From contig NC_065878.1 of NCBI RefSeq assembly GCF_933775445.1, forward strand, positions 11,853,395-11,917,394: 64,000 bases of DNA. Reading direction: 5' to 3'. The translations under genes and the position numbers were made by a program. Shown here one piece after another: positions 1-10,329 of this stretch. Origin of the DNA: Argentina anserina (taxonomy: Eukaryota; Streptophyta; Magnoliopsida; Rosales; Rosaceae). The notes under the pieces are model-generated. The model was not told where the DNA came from. It was given only the letters and a program-made list of their open reading frames with translations, and did no database searches. Each line of letters opens with the position of its first letter. Within the stretch, counting starts at the first letter, position 1.

Positions 1-159
1 AAATAATGTGTTGTCAATTAGGGGATTCTGTATTTGTATTCCCATTTGCATCAATGAGCATGTAGCTTTTTCGGTTGTCCCTAGTTAAATTGTCTTATTT
101 GTAAGGTGTAAGACTGCACATTTATGCTATTAGTATTGATGATGCTACAACAAATACAG

Positions 160-606
160 GAAATAAGAGATATTGGAATGCATGAAGCAGTGAAGGGAAA
201 ACACTTTTTTCTTGAAACTGACATGAAGGGACCATCTTTGAAGCTTGACAACACTGGAAAAGCAATACTAACTGTAAGGTTCTTTTCTTTATGTTCAAAC
301 ATTTATTGTGTAACTTAAACAATATCATAGGAAACTTCAATTTTTGGGAATATGTTGAGTGAATACATCGACCTCCTATCTTGTGATTGATGAAGAGGTC
401 CCAAGTACAATATTCTTTTCTCCGTAACTGATGAGTAGTATTTTCTGTCATATCTTTCATGTCTCTTTACATATTCAGCTATTTCAGTGAAGAGATATTT
501 GTTCTTAGTGACTTTTGCTGCTAAACAGGTCCTTCGTCATCTTGGGCGTGTAAGTGAGTCACGGATTGGTCATCATCGGGTGATTATTCTATTGAAGCCT
601 CAGTGA
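160..606 (+). CDS. SKA1: SKA1-like protein, last two exons (5' part lies outside the window)
   Basis: Two exons, 160-273 and 529-606, are joined by a GT-AG intron (donor GT at 274, acceptor AG at 527-528, phase 0). The first encodes EIRDIGMHEAVKGKHFFLE and continues to AILT. The second encodes VLRHLGRVSESRIGHHRVII and ends LLKPQ with TGA at 604-606. These match, from my knowledge of the family, the winged-helix C-terminal domain of plant SKA1 (spindle and kinetochore-associated protein 1), which helps attach kinetochores to spindle microtubules in mitosis. The acceptor of the first exon is the AG at 158-159. No frame damage is visible in this part. The upstream exons must lie left of base 1, so I cannot tell whether the whole gene is intact. 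A broken paralogue lies at 27432-30025. Confidence 0.85.
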
Positions 607-1477
607 TAGGGCTTTATAATAGACAATGTATGGATTTGGATTTGCTTTCAATCCCTTTCTGGTTGAACTATTTCTCCAGTTTTAACCTTGCTTGCATATA
701 TTGTAAGTTAACAGTGAATTGATACGGTGAAGAAGTTGAAAACTGGTACAGAAAATATCAAAAAGTGGGATTGTTCTGAACTTATTGATCCTGTGTTTTA
801 TTTTATTTTATATCTTGATTATGCTTGAACATTAGAAACTATTTGCTAGATATTAGTAGGCCTAGTTTCAACCGTATTAGAAATGCCCTAGATAAATTAC
901 ACATTGCATGTTACATACTTATCTATTGCTGGTAAATATGAAGTTTATCAAATGATTGATCACAGATATCTACCGAAGAATGGAGTGATTATCAATTTCA
1001 TACCCTGGCCATTGGCACTATCAGATATTGAGTGCACAGAGTGAAAGTAAAATATATCTGACAGAGCTTGATGGGTCTACGAGGTGTGTAAGCAATGTAC
1101 TCTTACATATAATCAACATTATGATACCTCATTACCAAAAAAAAAAAACATCATGATACCTCATATCCGTTACAGATTGCTCCAACATGGAAAATGTGCT
1201 CGTCTGCAATGCCAATCAGAGTGAGTTTAAAATCCTGATGTTGAAAGTATTGGGAGTCTTTGCATTTTCATACTGGTGCGTGGTGCCTAGCAATACAACT
1301 CTCACTTCCTCAGCTTGGTGAAAGTGTTCATTAACAAATCTCCCATCTGATATTAAAGAATGTCACAAATGATGTATGTTGCTTTTGATCATAGAAATCT
1401 GGGTAAAACGAAGCTCACCTAGAGAGTGTAAGGAGTTCCCCATCCCCTGAGACATCCTCATCCTCATCCTCATCCTC

Positions 1478-1480
<3 letters not shown>
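607..1480. other. 3' flank of SKA1, no gene
   Basis: No coding signal seen. Much of bases 1-1480 is repeated, diverged and with gaps, at about 29811-30420 behind the SKA1 pseudogene. Shared landmarks are the stretch around 20-110 (matching 29830-29935) and the stretch around 1170-1450 (matching 30090-30400). It is the 3' UTR and intergenic part of the duplicated SKA1-TNL unit. Confidence 0.7.
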
Positions 1481-1528
<48 letters not shown>

Positions 1529-2360
1529 GTCGCTTTCTGACCGAAGATGTGCACCCAGTTAAAGAGGCCCCTCCGGAGCACTCCTTTAACTCTTCTTGCA
1601 CCTCCACCCCCATCTTTTCTCTTTCTTGTGTTTCTCTTTCTCTTATTTCTTTCCGTCTCTGTTTCTCTATTTTCCAAATTGCAAATGCCCACAGAGGATG
1701 GTGCCTTTGATCCATAGAATAACCGAACCCCACAACTTGTGATCCACGTGCAATCTTCCCATGTCATTGAATCATCCGGGATGAATGTCCGGCACCCAAC
1801 GTATGGGGATCTAGTCGTCACGAATTTAAATGTGGCCTCGGTGCACTCTGAGATGCCTTCAAACTCTCCTGAGCCGGATGAATGATAACATCCCAGGAAC
1901 ATATGATCGGACTCAAGGGGCGCGTATGTTTCGAAACTGAGATGTGGCTCAGGGAACAAACGAAAATAGAATCTCTTCTGACCAACAGTTGTTTTGAAGG
2001 TAGCACAACAAAAAGCATATATAAGAATAAAACATGGACCCCGCAAGTTACTGATGGCGCATATAGCCAACCCCATTAACCCATCGTGTCGTAGCTGCAC
2101 AGTTGCGGAATTCCCTTGGTTTCACCAATCTGGAATGCAACTCCCAGGAAGATACATACAGTGATAACCATAACCATACTTATGAAATTCATTAACCTCC
2201 AAGGATTCCTATACAATGAAAACATACAGGTCAATGAAATTAATAGAGGATTAGATAGGGTGTGTATTGTGCAAGTGTAATGATAATGTTTATGAGAGAG
2301 GGCACAAACCTGATTATCAATAACACTTTCCACAATCTCTATAAATTGATTGGTATTCAC
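1477..2360 (-). pseudogene. TNL pseudogene 1: exon 5 (C-JID domain) and 3' end of exon 4
   Basis: The minus strand here is a diverged copy of the last exons of the intact TNL at 31047-35277. From 2360 down it encodes the end of the LRR exon (NTNQFIEIVESVIDNQ), a GT donor, a short intron, and an exon starting near 2206 with ESLEVNEFHKYGYGYHCMYL. The C-JID signature follows (LPGSCIPDW). A TGA comes directly after that tryptophan, where the intact gene reads W-F-D, so the frame is broken. Downstream the C-JID homology continues in another frame to ICNLENR. The stop used by the intact gene is lost and the frame runs on for about 60 residues into the (GA)n tract. The rest of exon 4 continues at 7320, across the copia element inserted at 2361. 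Confidence 0.85.
1481..1526. repeat. (CT)23 microsatellite
   Basis: An uninterrupted CT dinucleotide run. Read on the minus strand it is (GA)n and extends the reading frame of the neighbouring TNL pseudogene as Arg-Glu repeats. Confidence 0.95.
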
Positions 2361-2419
2361 TGTCGGCGTGAATCACGGAGTGTTTGAATTTATTAAGCAA
2401 TAAGCAATATAATTCTAGT
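2361..2419 (+). repeat. 5' LTR of copia A, internally deleted (59 bp)
   Basis: It shares its first 20 or so bases and its last 35 or so with the 111-bp 3' LTR at 7209-7319. It lacks the central part with the TA-rich promoter-like stretch, plus one copy of an 11-base tandem repeat near the start. Confidence 0.9.
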
Positions 2420-2431
2420 TGGTATCAGAGC
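2420..2431 (+). promoter_or_regulatory. Primer-binding site of copia A
   Basis: TGGTATCAGAGC directly follows the 5' LTR. This is the familiar copia site complementary to the 3' end of initiator methionine tRNA. Confidence 0.92.
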
Positions 2432-2987
2432 TTTCTTGCTCTGTTTTCTGGATTTTTTTCCCTTTTTTTTTCCGGCCGGTCACCGCCCTTGTGCTCACTG
2501 TTGCCTCCTCTCGTCCGGCTCAGTCACCGCTGCCCTCCGGCGCTCCTCAACATCGCTGTCCATCCTCCCTCCCCCCCGACGTCGCCGACTGCTCCTCCGG
2601 CGCTGCTGCTCACCGACGCCGTTCGACCCGAAGTCACCACCCGCTCCGCACTCGACCCGACGTCGCCGTCCCTCCGCCGCTGCTGCTGCCCCCCCTTCCC
2701 GACGTCGCCGTCCGCTCCTCAGTCGCCGCTCCTCGACCCGAAGTCGCTGCCCTCCGGCGCTCCGTTCTCTTTCGTCTTGAGTCGGCAGAGCTCTGCACCG
2801 CCCGACCCGGTTCGGCCCAACTTCGACCCGGCCCAGCCCAGATTCGGCGCGACCCGACCCGGTCAACCGACCCGACCCGGTCAGGCCAGATTCACCGTCA
2901 GTGCCAGTGCACCGGAGACAGATTATTCTCCATTTTTTGTGCTTTTTGCTGTCTAATCCCTGATTGTTTACATTGTTTCTTTTTTCA
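2432..2987 (+). other. GC-rich leader of copia A
   Basis: This is a C- and CG-rich stretch with repeated CGACCCG, GTCGCCG and CTCCGGCGCT motifs between the primer-binding site and gag. Several long open frames cross it on both strands, but they reflect base composition and not protein. Element B has a leader of the same type at 44976-45806. Confidence 0.7.
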
Positions 2988-3900
2988 ATGGGTTTTGGAC
3001 ACGAAACGGAGGGTTCTCAACTCCCTGATGTTCCGACATTCGAAGTATATGTCAAAGGTTCTGACAGTGGTTCATTTGGGGGCGCCAAACTCAACGGGAC
3101 TAATTCCATAAATGAAAACGACTTATGACTGCTCATCTTCGAGACATGCACAAGATGGGGCATGTCACCGGCGTCACTAAAGCTTCTAGTCCTGAGGATA
3201 TTATTGCCTACAATAAATGGGACGGCGACGATGGTCTTGTCATGTCCGTCTTGTGGAAAGCTATGAATGATGAGATAGTTGATCTGGTAGAGGCATGTCC
3301 CACTGCACATGCAATATGGGAGACACTAGCCGACATATATACTAATGACTCTGATTTCATACAGGTTCATGAGTTAATGTGTACAGCTTTGGCAATACAC
3401 CAGGATGGGAAACCGGTGGCACACTATTTCACCAAACTAAAGAATAATTTGGGCTTAGATTGATGTGAAACGTCCTTACATGATCAAAAATCAAGATGAT
3501 ATTGTTTGGTACCAAAAGGAGAAGGAGCTTGAATGAGTTCACCATTTCCTGAAAAGGTCTTGATGCAAAGCATACCAGTGCGAAAGGCGAATTGCTCCGA
3601 ATGACCGAATCACCTAGCCTACTCACCGCTTTCACCTATATCCGAAAGGATGAGTCTCAGCAGGAGAGTATTCTTCAGGCACCGGCTGTCGTTTCCAGTC
3701 TTACTATTCATGCTCGATATCCGGCACCACCCATTCTGCAAGCAACTTCTGCTCCCCTTAATCGACATGGACCACCACCAAGCTTCGGGAATCAACCCTG
3801 CCCTCTTTGCTCTTATTGCCATGATACTAACCATGCTCGTGCGACCTGTTGGAAATTGTATCCATACCTTAGGCCTAAGAGGCCTAATTATCGTCTCTAG
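2988..3900 (+). pseudogene. copia A gag, frameshifted
   Basis: A gag frame starts at ATG 2988 (MGFGHETEGSQLPDVPTF) and stops at TGA 3126. It resumes in another frame at 3125 with a UBN2-type gag core (ALAIHQDGKPVAHYF) and stops again near 3462. A third piece at 3592-3900 ends with the zinc-knuckle remnant CSYCHDTNHARATC, a CX2C-X4-H-X4-C pattern. Gag forms the particle that packages element RNA. At least two frame breaks make it non-functional. Confidence 0.85.
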
Positions 3901-3944
3901 GCAAAAGTAGTCTTCAATTAGTTCCGGAACCAGATATCTATGGT

Positions 3945-5586
3945 GTGGTTGGGCATGATCATCATACCGCTGGAGGAGCACTTACAACCTCTATCATTGG
4001 CCGTGGTCAAATTGGTATGGCTTTCAATATTTCTCACTATGTTAGTTTTGATGTTACTCCTACCATAGAGCTTCACAATGTACTCTATGTACCTGCTTTA
4101 TCTCATCATTTGATATATGTTCCCCAATTGAACGCTGTCGCTCAGTGTTCTGTGACATTTTTCCTATGTATGTGATATTTCAGGATCTTCTCAGCGGAAG
4201 GGTAATTGGTCGGGGGTCTCTGAGGGGCCGGTTGTTTCATCTAGATCTGACATACGCCGGGAAAAAACCAGGGGGACAATCTCGGACTGCTTTACTCTCC
4301 AATTCTGACAAGCTAAGTGAAGTTTGGTTATGGCATCGTCGCTTAGGGCATCCATCTTTTAGTGTTATGAAAAAATTCATGCTTACATTGTTTATTAGTG
4401 AGGATGAGTCTTTTTTATGTTGTGAGATATGTGTTTTGGGCAAGAGTCATCGATCTACTTATTCCCCTAGTACTTTTACTAAAAGTTTTCTTCATTTTGA
4501 ATTAATTTATTCTGATGTTTGGGGACCCTCTAAATAGTCTATTGTGTCAGGAATGCGATATTTTTTTTGTCATTTATAGATGATTGCACACGTCTTTCAT
4601 GGATTGTTCTTCTTAAAAATAAAGATGAGGTTTTTCCCGCTTTTCGTGCCTTCCATACATTTGTGCAAACACAATATAATTCCACCATTCGAGTTATTCG
4701 TTCTGATAATTGAGGGGGGGGGAATATGTGAATCATGTCTTTCAAGAGTTCTTTAACACACATGGAATTGTTCATCAAACAACGTGTCTTTACACACCTG
4801 AGCAAAATGAGGTTTCTGAAAGAAAAAATCGTCATTTAGTTGATATGGCTCGGTGTATTCTTTTTAGTGCCCATATGCCTAAATACCTTCGGGGTGATGT
4901 TGTCATTACTTCCGCCCACCTCATTAATCGTCTTCCCATCTTGTGTCATTCAGGGGAAAATTCCCTATGAGGTACTTGCATCTCATATCTCATTACCCTC
5001 TTTTCATAATCTTCCTGCCCGTGTTTTCGGTTGTGTTGCTTTTGTTCATCTTCCACAACATCAACGTTCTAAGTTGGATGTCCGGGCAGTTAAATGTGTG
5101 TTTGTTGGGTACGGAGGACATCAGAAAGGGTACCGGTGCTATCATCCCCATACCCGGAAGTACTATATCACTATGGATGTTACATTTTTTGAGGACATAA
5201 GTTATTTTTCCTCTTCTGATACTGCTCTTCAGGGGGGAGAATTCATATTTTGAAGAGCTATATCATGGAGAGTGGGATACAAGTGAGCCCATCGATATGG
5301 TGACAGGTTCTGTTGAGATTACCAATGTGTCAGCTACACAGGCACCACCAGATGTCGTCACTCCAGAGATTCAGGTACCAGAAGCTGACAACACAACTGC
5401 CCCTCATGTCTCCCGTACAGTCATTTATACCCCTAACCAATGCTCTTATGATACAGAAGGTCACTCATCTGAGGTTAATCATTCTATTGGGGCTAATAGT
5501 AGACAATATGTCTTACCAAATAGGTCTATTCGGGGTCAACCAACAAAAAAATATGAACTACCCTTCAGGCTAAAGCTAAGTATCAT
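3945..5586 (+). pseudogene. copia A pol, protease-deleted and integrase part
   Basis: Pieces in order: 3945-4175 holds the region where the protease should be (MAFNISHYVSFD runs straight into TPTIELHN). In element B about 47 further codons, including the Asp-Ser-Gly active site, lie between these two motifs, so copia A has lost its protease centre. 4145-4537 holds the pre-integrase zinc-binding motif (WHRRLGHPSF ... CCEICVLGKSH). 4560-5253 is the integrase core with several frameshifts, including a run of G near 4715 and a TGA just before it. 5253-5586 links to RT with another frame break. Confidence 0.85.
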
Positions 5587-6897
5587 GTGGCAAATTTTAT
5601 ATCTACCAAAAAATTATCTAAGTCATATGAGTCATTTGTGAAACAAATATCTACTATATTAGTACCTAACAAAGTGCAAGATGCATTGGGAGATCCAAAA
5701 TGGAGGAAAGCAATGGAAGAAAAGATGGAAGCATTACAAAAGAACAATATTTGGGAGCTTGTATCTCCACCACATGGCAAGAAGACTGTGGGATGTCGTT
5801 GGGTATTTACAGTGAAGCATAATCCAGATGGGTCAGTGAGCCGGTATAAAGCACGCCTAGTAGCGAAGGGGTTCACCCAAACATATGGTATAGACTATGA
5901 TGAGACATTTGCACATGTTGCAAAGATAAACACTATTCGGGTATTGCTCTCTTTTGCTGCTAATTTGAATTGGCCACTTAGGCAATTTGATGTTAAGAAT
6001 GCATTTTTTTATGGAGAACTAACAGAGGAAGTATTCATGGATCTTCCGCCTGGATATGTAGCCGCTTCTCCAAGTAACTGTGTATGCAGATTGAGAAAGT
6101 CTTTGTATGGTCTTAAACAGTCACCTCGTGCTTGGTTTGGAAGGTTCTCACAATTCATGAGGAAAATTGGCTATAGACAGAGTAACTCAGACCACACGTT
6201 ATTTCTCAAACATCAACAAGGGAAGGTAACAACCCTAGTTATATATGTTGATGATATGGTAGTTACTGGGAATGATACTGTTGAGGTGGATAGATTACAG
6301 AAACAGCTTGCCACAAAGTTTGAGATGAAGGACCTAGGTACACTCAAGTACTTCTTAGGCATTGAAGTGGCTCGAGGAAGTGATGGTATCTATCTGTGTC
6401 AGAGGAAGTACATCCTTGATCTACTAACAGAGACATGTATGTTGGACTGCACTCCCATTGATACTCCTATTGAGCAGAGCCATTGGTTAGTAGAGTACCC
6501 AGATCAAGTCCATACTGAAAAACCTCGTTATCAGATGCTAGTTGGACGCCTGATTTATCTATCACATACCAGACCAGATGTTGTGTATGCCGTAAGTGTA
6601 GTGAGTCAATTCATGCATAATCCCAGTGAGGACCACATTGATGTTGTTGTAAGGATCTTGAGGTACTTGAAGTCACCTCCAGGGAGAAGAGTAATGTTCT
6701 CTAATCACAATAATATCCTTGAAATTTATGGTTTCACAGATGCAGACTGGGCTGGAAATATTACAGATCAGAGATCTACATCAGGGTACTTTACCTTTGT
6801 TGGGGGTAATCTTGTTACATGGAAGAGTAAGAAACAAAAGGTGGTAGCTCGATCTAGTGCTGAAGCAGAATACAAAGATATGGCTCAAGGAGTGTGA
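5587..6897 (+). CDS. copia A reverse transcriptase-RNase H, long open remnant (436 codons)
   Basis: This is an open frame from pol. The RT core (RVT_2) includes CRWVFTVKHNPDG, FDVKNAFFYGEL and the catalytic YVDDM at residues 220-224 (codons 6244-6258). The RNase H begins with TDADWAGN and reaches ARSSAEAEY. The frame ends early at TGA 6895-6897. The remaining RNase H (CELLWLRN, YCDNKAAIDISH, ADMLTKG) continues in a shifted frame with further stops to 7203. RT copies element RNA into DNA in the particle, and RNase H removes the RNA. The ATG at 5587 is internal to the polyprotein, so this is a remnant and not a separate gene. Confidence 0.88.
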   Translation: MANFISTKKLSKSYESFVKQISTILVPNKVQDALGDPKWRKAMEEKMEALQKNNIWELVSPPHGKKTVGCRWVFTVKHNPDGSVSRYKARLVAKGFTQTYGIDYDETFAHVAKINTIRVLLSFAANLNWPLRQFDVKNAFFYGELTEEVFMDLPPGYVAASPSNCVCRLRKSLYGLKQSPRAWFGRFSQFMRKIGYRQSNSDHTLFLKHQQGKVTTLVIYVDDMVVTGNDTVEVDRLQKQLATKFEMKDLGTLKYFLGIEVARGSDGIYLCQRKYILDLLTETCMLDCTPIDTPIEQSHWLVEYPDQVHTEKPRYQMLVGRLIYLSHTRPDVVYAVSVVSQFMHNPSEDHIDVVVRILRYLKSPPGRRVMFSNHNNILEIYGFTDADWAGNITDQRSTSGYFTFVGGNLVTWKSKKQKVVARSSAEAEYKDMAQGV

Positions 6898-7203
6898 ATT
6901 GCTATGGCTTAGAAATTTGCTACAAGATTTGAGGATTAGGCTTAAATGTGCTATGTAGCTGTATTGTGACAACAAGGCAGCTATTGATATTTCACATAAT
7001 CTTGTGCAACATGATCGTACAAAACATGTGGAGGTTGATCGTCACTTTATAAAAGAGAAACTAGACGCAAAAATCATTAGTTTTCCTTTTGTTTCTACAG
7101 AATAACAACTTGCCGATATGCTCACAAAAGGAGTGTTTAAAAAGGCCTTTTATGATTCACTTAGCAAATTGGACATGGTTGATATGTATGCACCAACTTG
7201 AGG
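6898..7203 (+). pseudogene. copia A RNase H C-terminus, shifted
   Basis: This continues RNase H after the frameshift near 6893. It carries a TAG stop near 6957 and a TAA at about 7102, and ends with DMYAPT and TGA at 7201-7203. A polypurine tract GAGGGGGAG (7200-7208) overlaps this end and abuts the 3' LTR. Confidence 0.8.
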
Positions 7204-7208
7204 GGGAG

Positions 7209-7319
7209 TGTCGGCGTGAATCCGGCGTGAATCACGGAGTAATTAGTGTTAGATTAGGCTATATATATATGATTAATCTGTGTATGAATTTATTAAGCAA
7301 TAAGCAATATAATTCTAGT
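7209..7319 (+). repeat. 3' LTR of copia A (111 bp)
   Basis: Starts TGTCGGCG and ends TTCTAGT. It contains a TATATATATAT tract around 7260 that could serve as promoter. CGGCGTGAATC is duplicated in tandem near the start. The sequence differs from the LTRs of element B although the coding regions are near-identical. Confidence 0.9.
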
Positions 7320-8083
7320 ATCACCAGTTTGGAGCAATTGAAAATTTGAAAGAGAGAGGATGAGGACATGGAAGCAAAGATGTACAATTATATTGGCAAG
7401 TATGAATCTTATTGTGGGTGAAAGCTCTGGTATTGATTTCAATCTCTTGCAAGTTGCAACCATCCAGCCTGAGCTTTTTCAAACAACATAGTCGATTCAT
7501 CGAGGCATGTAAAATTTTCAACTTGTCGTTTCCGGATAAATTTAAATCCTCCAATGAAGATAAATGAGCGATGGCATCAGATAATTCCCGAAGATTGCAG
7601 TCACTTAAATCAAGCTTGGACAAAACAGAGGTACCAGAAGTCTGGTGGTCCCATGGTGTCCATGAGGAAAAGGGCTCCCTTATTCCTTTACATCCTTTAC
7701 ATGATACTTGGAATATCTTGCGTATACCGAACGGAAGTTGTTTTATGCCACTTCCCTCCATGTCAAGGTTGGGGCTTGCCTCGCCGAATTCGCCCTCGTA
7801 CACTTCCGACATTGAATTCGGAAATTTCTCGGGCAGCTCTTCCACCTTTGAGCACTTCTTCATACTCAGCTTAGAAAGCCCAGTAAGATGATTGATAGAA
7901 GAGGGTAGTTCTTTAATTGCAGTCTCATCTAATATAAGCTCTGAAAGATTCTCCATTACTCCTGAAATCTCAGGAAACTTCTCAAGTTTCGAGCAGCCAT
8001 CTAGATAAAGATACACGAGAGATTTCAGTATCCACATGAGGCACAATTCTTCGAGGTCCGGAAAATCATTAATTGAATCTAAG
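7320..8083 (-). pseudogene. TNL pseudogene 1: LRR exon fragment
   Basis: The minus strand from 8083 to 7320 continues TNL pseudogene 1 on the far side of copia A. It reads SINDFPDLEELCLMWILKSL, then LRRs closely matching the intact gene: GCSKLEKFPEISGVMENLSE, SSINHLTGLSKLSMKKCSK, DLSDCNLRELSDAIAHLSSL. Compared with the intact gene it lacks one repeat around LEEICNVEFLDLTGCSK and diverges after NLQEIEINTRAF. Homology stops near 8083, where the gag-only element begins. It would have sensed ligands or supported autoinhibition in a working receptor; here it is dead. Confidence 0.88.
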
Positions 8084-8282
8084 ATGAGACAATATAGATT
8101 CTATTCCGGGAGAATTATTATTCTACCATTGCGTGTGTCTTAGCCTAATAGATTTATTGTTAGGAGATAAATTAACATCTCCGTAGTAAATTAGGGCTCT
8201 GAATCCTACGAGTTTGTGATTTTGTAATACCTATATATTGGCCCCCATATCATTTAATAATATACAATTATTTCATCAGGCA
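8084..8282 (+). repeat. LTR of a gag-only copia-like element
   Basis: Starts TGAGACAATATAG directly where TNL homology ends. It ends near CATCAGGCA, followed by TCACGTTATCA, a start often seen after LTRs of this copia type. It contains TAATACCTATATATTGG, a likely promoter. The size (about 199 bp) and 3' half resemble the LTR at 60415-60612. Boundaries are estimated to a few bases. I did not find the matching 3' LTR. Confidence 0.6.
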
Positions 8283-8859
8283 TCACGTTATCACACGTTT
8301 TGTTATAAAATTCTGAACTTTTAGAACCCTAGAATTTTTTTTTCTCTCCCGCCAGCCACCTTCGTCTCCGGCCTCCGACACCTTCCCGTCGGCACTCCTC
8401 GTCAGCAACAGCCCCTGCTCGCCGCTCCTGCTCGTCGGCGCAAGACTCGCGAACTTCACAAGCAAAGTCTTCGCTCAAGAGAAGCTACTTCCGTCTTCTC
8501 CACACCTTCAAAGGTAATTTTTCATTAACGTTCCCGCTTTTGAACGTATAGATATATTATATCGGGCGTTATTAGCCTTCTTCTTGTCTTCATTCCGACA
8601 TTTCTTATAACGCCAATGAGACTATAGAGGGATGAGTTTCCCCTCTTGGTCGATGTTTTTTGTGTGACGGTCATGGGGGAGTCACGATTGTTTTGAAAGG
8701 GAAGTTAATCGATTTTCGTATAGTCGCTTGAGTGCACCGCTGTTTTGGGTGCGATCGTGAGTATCGCCGTTTGCATCGATTTTTCTTGTGACCATATACG
8801 TCACCCCTTTTAATTCTTATTATACTTGAATCTTATCGATTATGTATTCATTTTTGTAG
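8283..8859 (+). other. Leader of the gag-only element
   Basis: Untranslated sequence between the LTR and gag. It has a C-rich stretch at 8340-8470, as in other copia leaders here, and no coding signal. Confidence 0.5.
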
Positions 8860-9925
8860 ATGTCATCGCCATCTCGATCATAATTTGGCGTTCTTAATCT
8901 AGAAGGCAAGGAATACCACCGCTGAGTTTCCGACATGGAGCTCACTTTCGAGAGCTGAGGGATCGAAGGCATGTTGGCCGACCCTCCTGTTGATTTCCCA
9001 CCCATGGTCAAGACTCAAACTCTCATCTTCATGAGATGTCACATCCATGCAACTCTCAATAGGCCATACTTGAACGTAAAAGATCCTAAAGAATTATGGG
9101 ACAAACTACGCTTGCAGTACAACAACATTCATGATAAGCTTATCCCTGAATTGACCGTTAGATGGGATAACATCCGTCTATTGGACTATAAGAGAGTGGA
9201 TGACTTCAATCAGGATATGCTATGCCTGCAATCCGATTTTGGCACCGTTGGTGTCATCAAGACCGACCTAGATCTTCTCAATAAGACATTGGACACGTTT
9301 CCAATAAATTATGAGGTTCAAGATCATACGCACCGCACTTATGTAGAAGAAGGGAAGATCCGGTCTTTCGCCGACTTAATGGCGCTCTTGGCTAAGAAGG
9401 AGAGAAATTCTGAGATCCTCCTCAACAACAACAATAGACTTGTTGGCACAAAAAACATTTCTACGCCACAGTCTAACTATGAGAAAGCTCCTAGGCAAAA
9501 GAATCAATCAAGGAACGCTCCATACCAACACCAAAACAACAACTCTCGTGGTGGGAGGCAACAAGGCCGGTCTCAGCCCAAGTCCAATACCTGGACTCGT
9601 GATGGTGGCGGCGCCGCACCCTCCGAGGGAGGCCGTCCCCGTCCCAAACCTCAAGGAGGCCATGTGCCTCCTCATGCCTCCACTTCCGGTAATGGCAAGT
9701 CTCCATACTTCAAATATGGCTCCTTCAAGCACTTTAATCGCGATTGTCGCGCTAGCAAAGATGATCAAGGCATACTCCGCCTACAACAAGTTTCTACAAC
9801 CCGAATCGAATCATGTGGATGAGGACTTTGAGATCGAGACTCACCACATCTCCATGAAGCCCGAGCCCCTTGTTTCTAAGGCTAAGCCTCCGACCACTAC
9901 CATGGATACTCCCGACTTAGATTAG
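8860..9925 (+). pseudogene. gag-only retroelement protein (TR-GAG-like), degraded
   Basis: The frame begins at ATG 8860 with three early stops (after MSSPSRS, EYHR and ELTFES). It is open from 8971 to 9822 with a gag core (PKELWDKLRLQYNNIHDKLI, RSFADLMALLAKKER). A Gly/Arg/Pro-rich basic tail and a zinc-knuckle remnant follow (YFKYGSFKHFNRDC; the first two Cys of CX2CX4HX4C are Tyr). A frameshift near 9770 moves the end into another frame, closing with DTPDLD and TAG at 9923-9925. No protease, integrase or RT follows. This fits known plant terminal-repeat elements that carry only gag and use enzymes from other copies. Gag-only is an inference, since the 3' end could have been lost. Confidence 0.7.
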
Positions 9926-10329
9926 TCGTTTTTAGCTTCTCCTAGCTTTATGATTTCAAGTATTGTTATGGCCAATCGCCATTATTATTTTCATTGACTT
10001 TGTAATAGTTTTTTGATTTTGGAATTAAAAATTCATGTGTGATGTATTAAAGATTGACATTCAATAAAATTTCTCAATTTCTTGTTTACAAGACGATCTC
10101 TTTGAGAATTTTATTTACCTTACACTTAGCATGATGATAAACATGTGCAACTCACGTGGTTTTTATATTGGACGCTTTTGGGCTACATAGGACCCCAATA
10201 GCACTACATTGTGAATTTGGAACTTCAAAATTTGTAAAACGGACCCTAGAACGTCAAAAATAACGTCGTTTGGCCTTTGGCCGTACCCGGTTATTGTTCC
10301 GGTGTTTCCGGAACGTTTTGGCTGCCTTC
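9926..10329. other. 3' part of gag-only element and unassigned junction
   Basis: AT-rich to about 10130, then sequence I cannot assign, including CGTCGTTTGGCCTTTGGCC at 10263. There is no coding signal and I found no 3' LTR copy. Confidence 0.4.

Larger units (their letters stand above)
2361..7319 (+). mobile_element. Ty1/copia LTR retrotransposon A, inserted in TNL pseudogene 1
   Basis: The element begins TGTCGGCG at 2361 and ends TTCTAGT at 7319. It is flanked by TTCAC (2356-2360) and ATCAC (7320-7324), a 5-bp target duplication with one mismatch; the intact TNL paralogue reads TTCAC at the same place. It has a primer-binding site, a GC-rich leader, a broken gag, a broken pol in copia order (gag, integrase, RT, RNase H), a polypurine tract (7200-7208) and two LTRs. 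Many frameshifts and stops make it non-autonomous, but RT-RNase H keeps a 436-codon open frame. The coding part closely resembles element B (44828-50298). Confidence 0.93.

Noticed and set aside
2420..2431. TGGTATCAGAGC as part of a tRNA gene
   Set aside because: No cloverleaf around it; it is the retrotransposon primer-binding site next to an LTR.
2384..3111. Long Pro/Arg/Ser-rich open frames on both strands
   Set aside because: They lie in the GC-rich leader of copia A between the primer-binding site and gag; several overlapping frames are open at once, as expected from composition.
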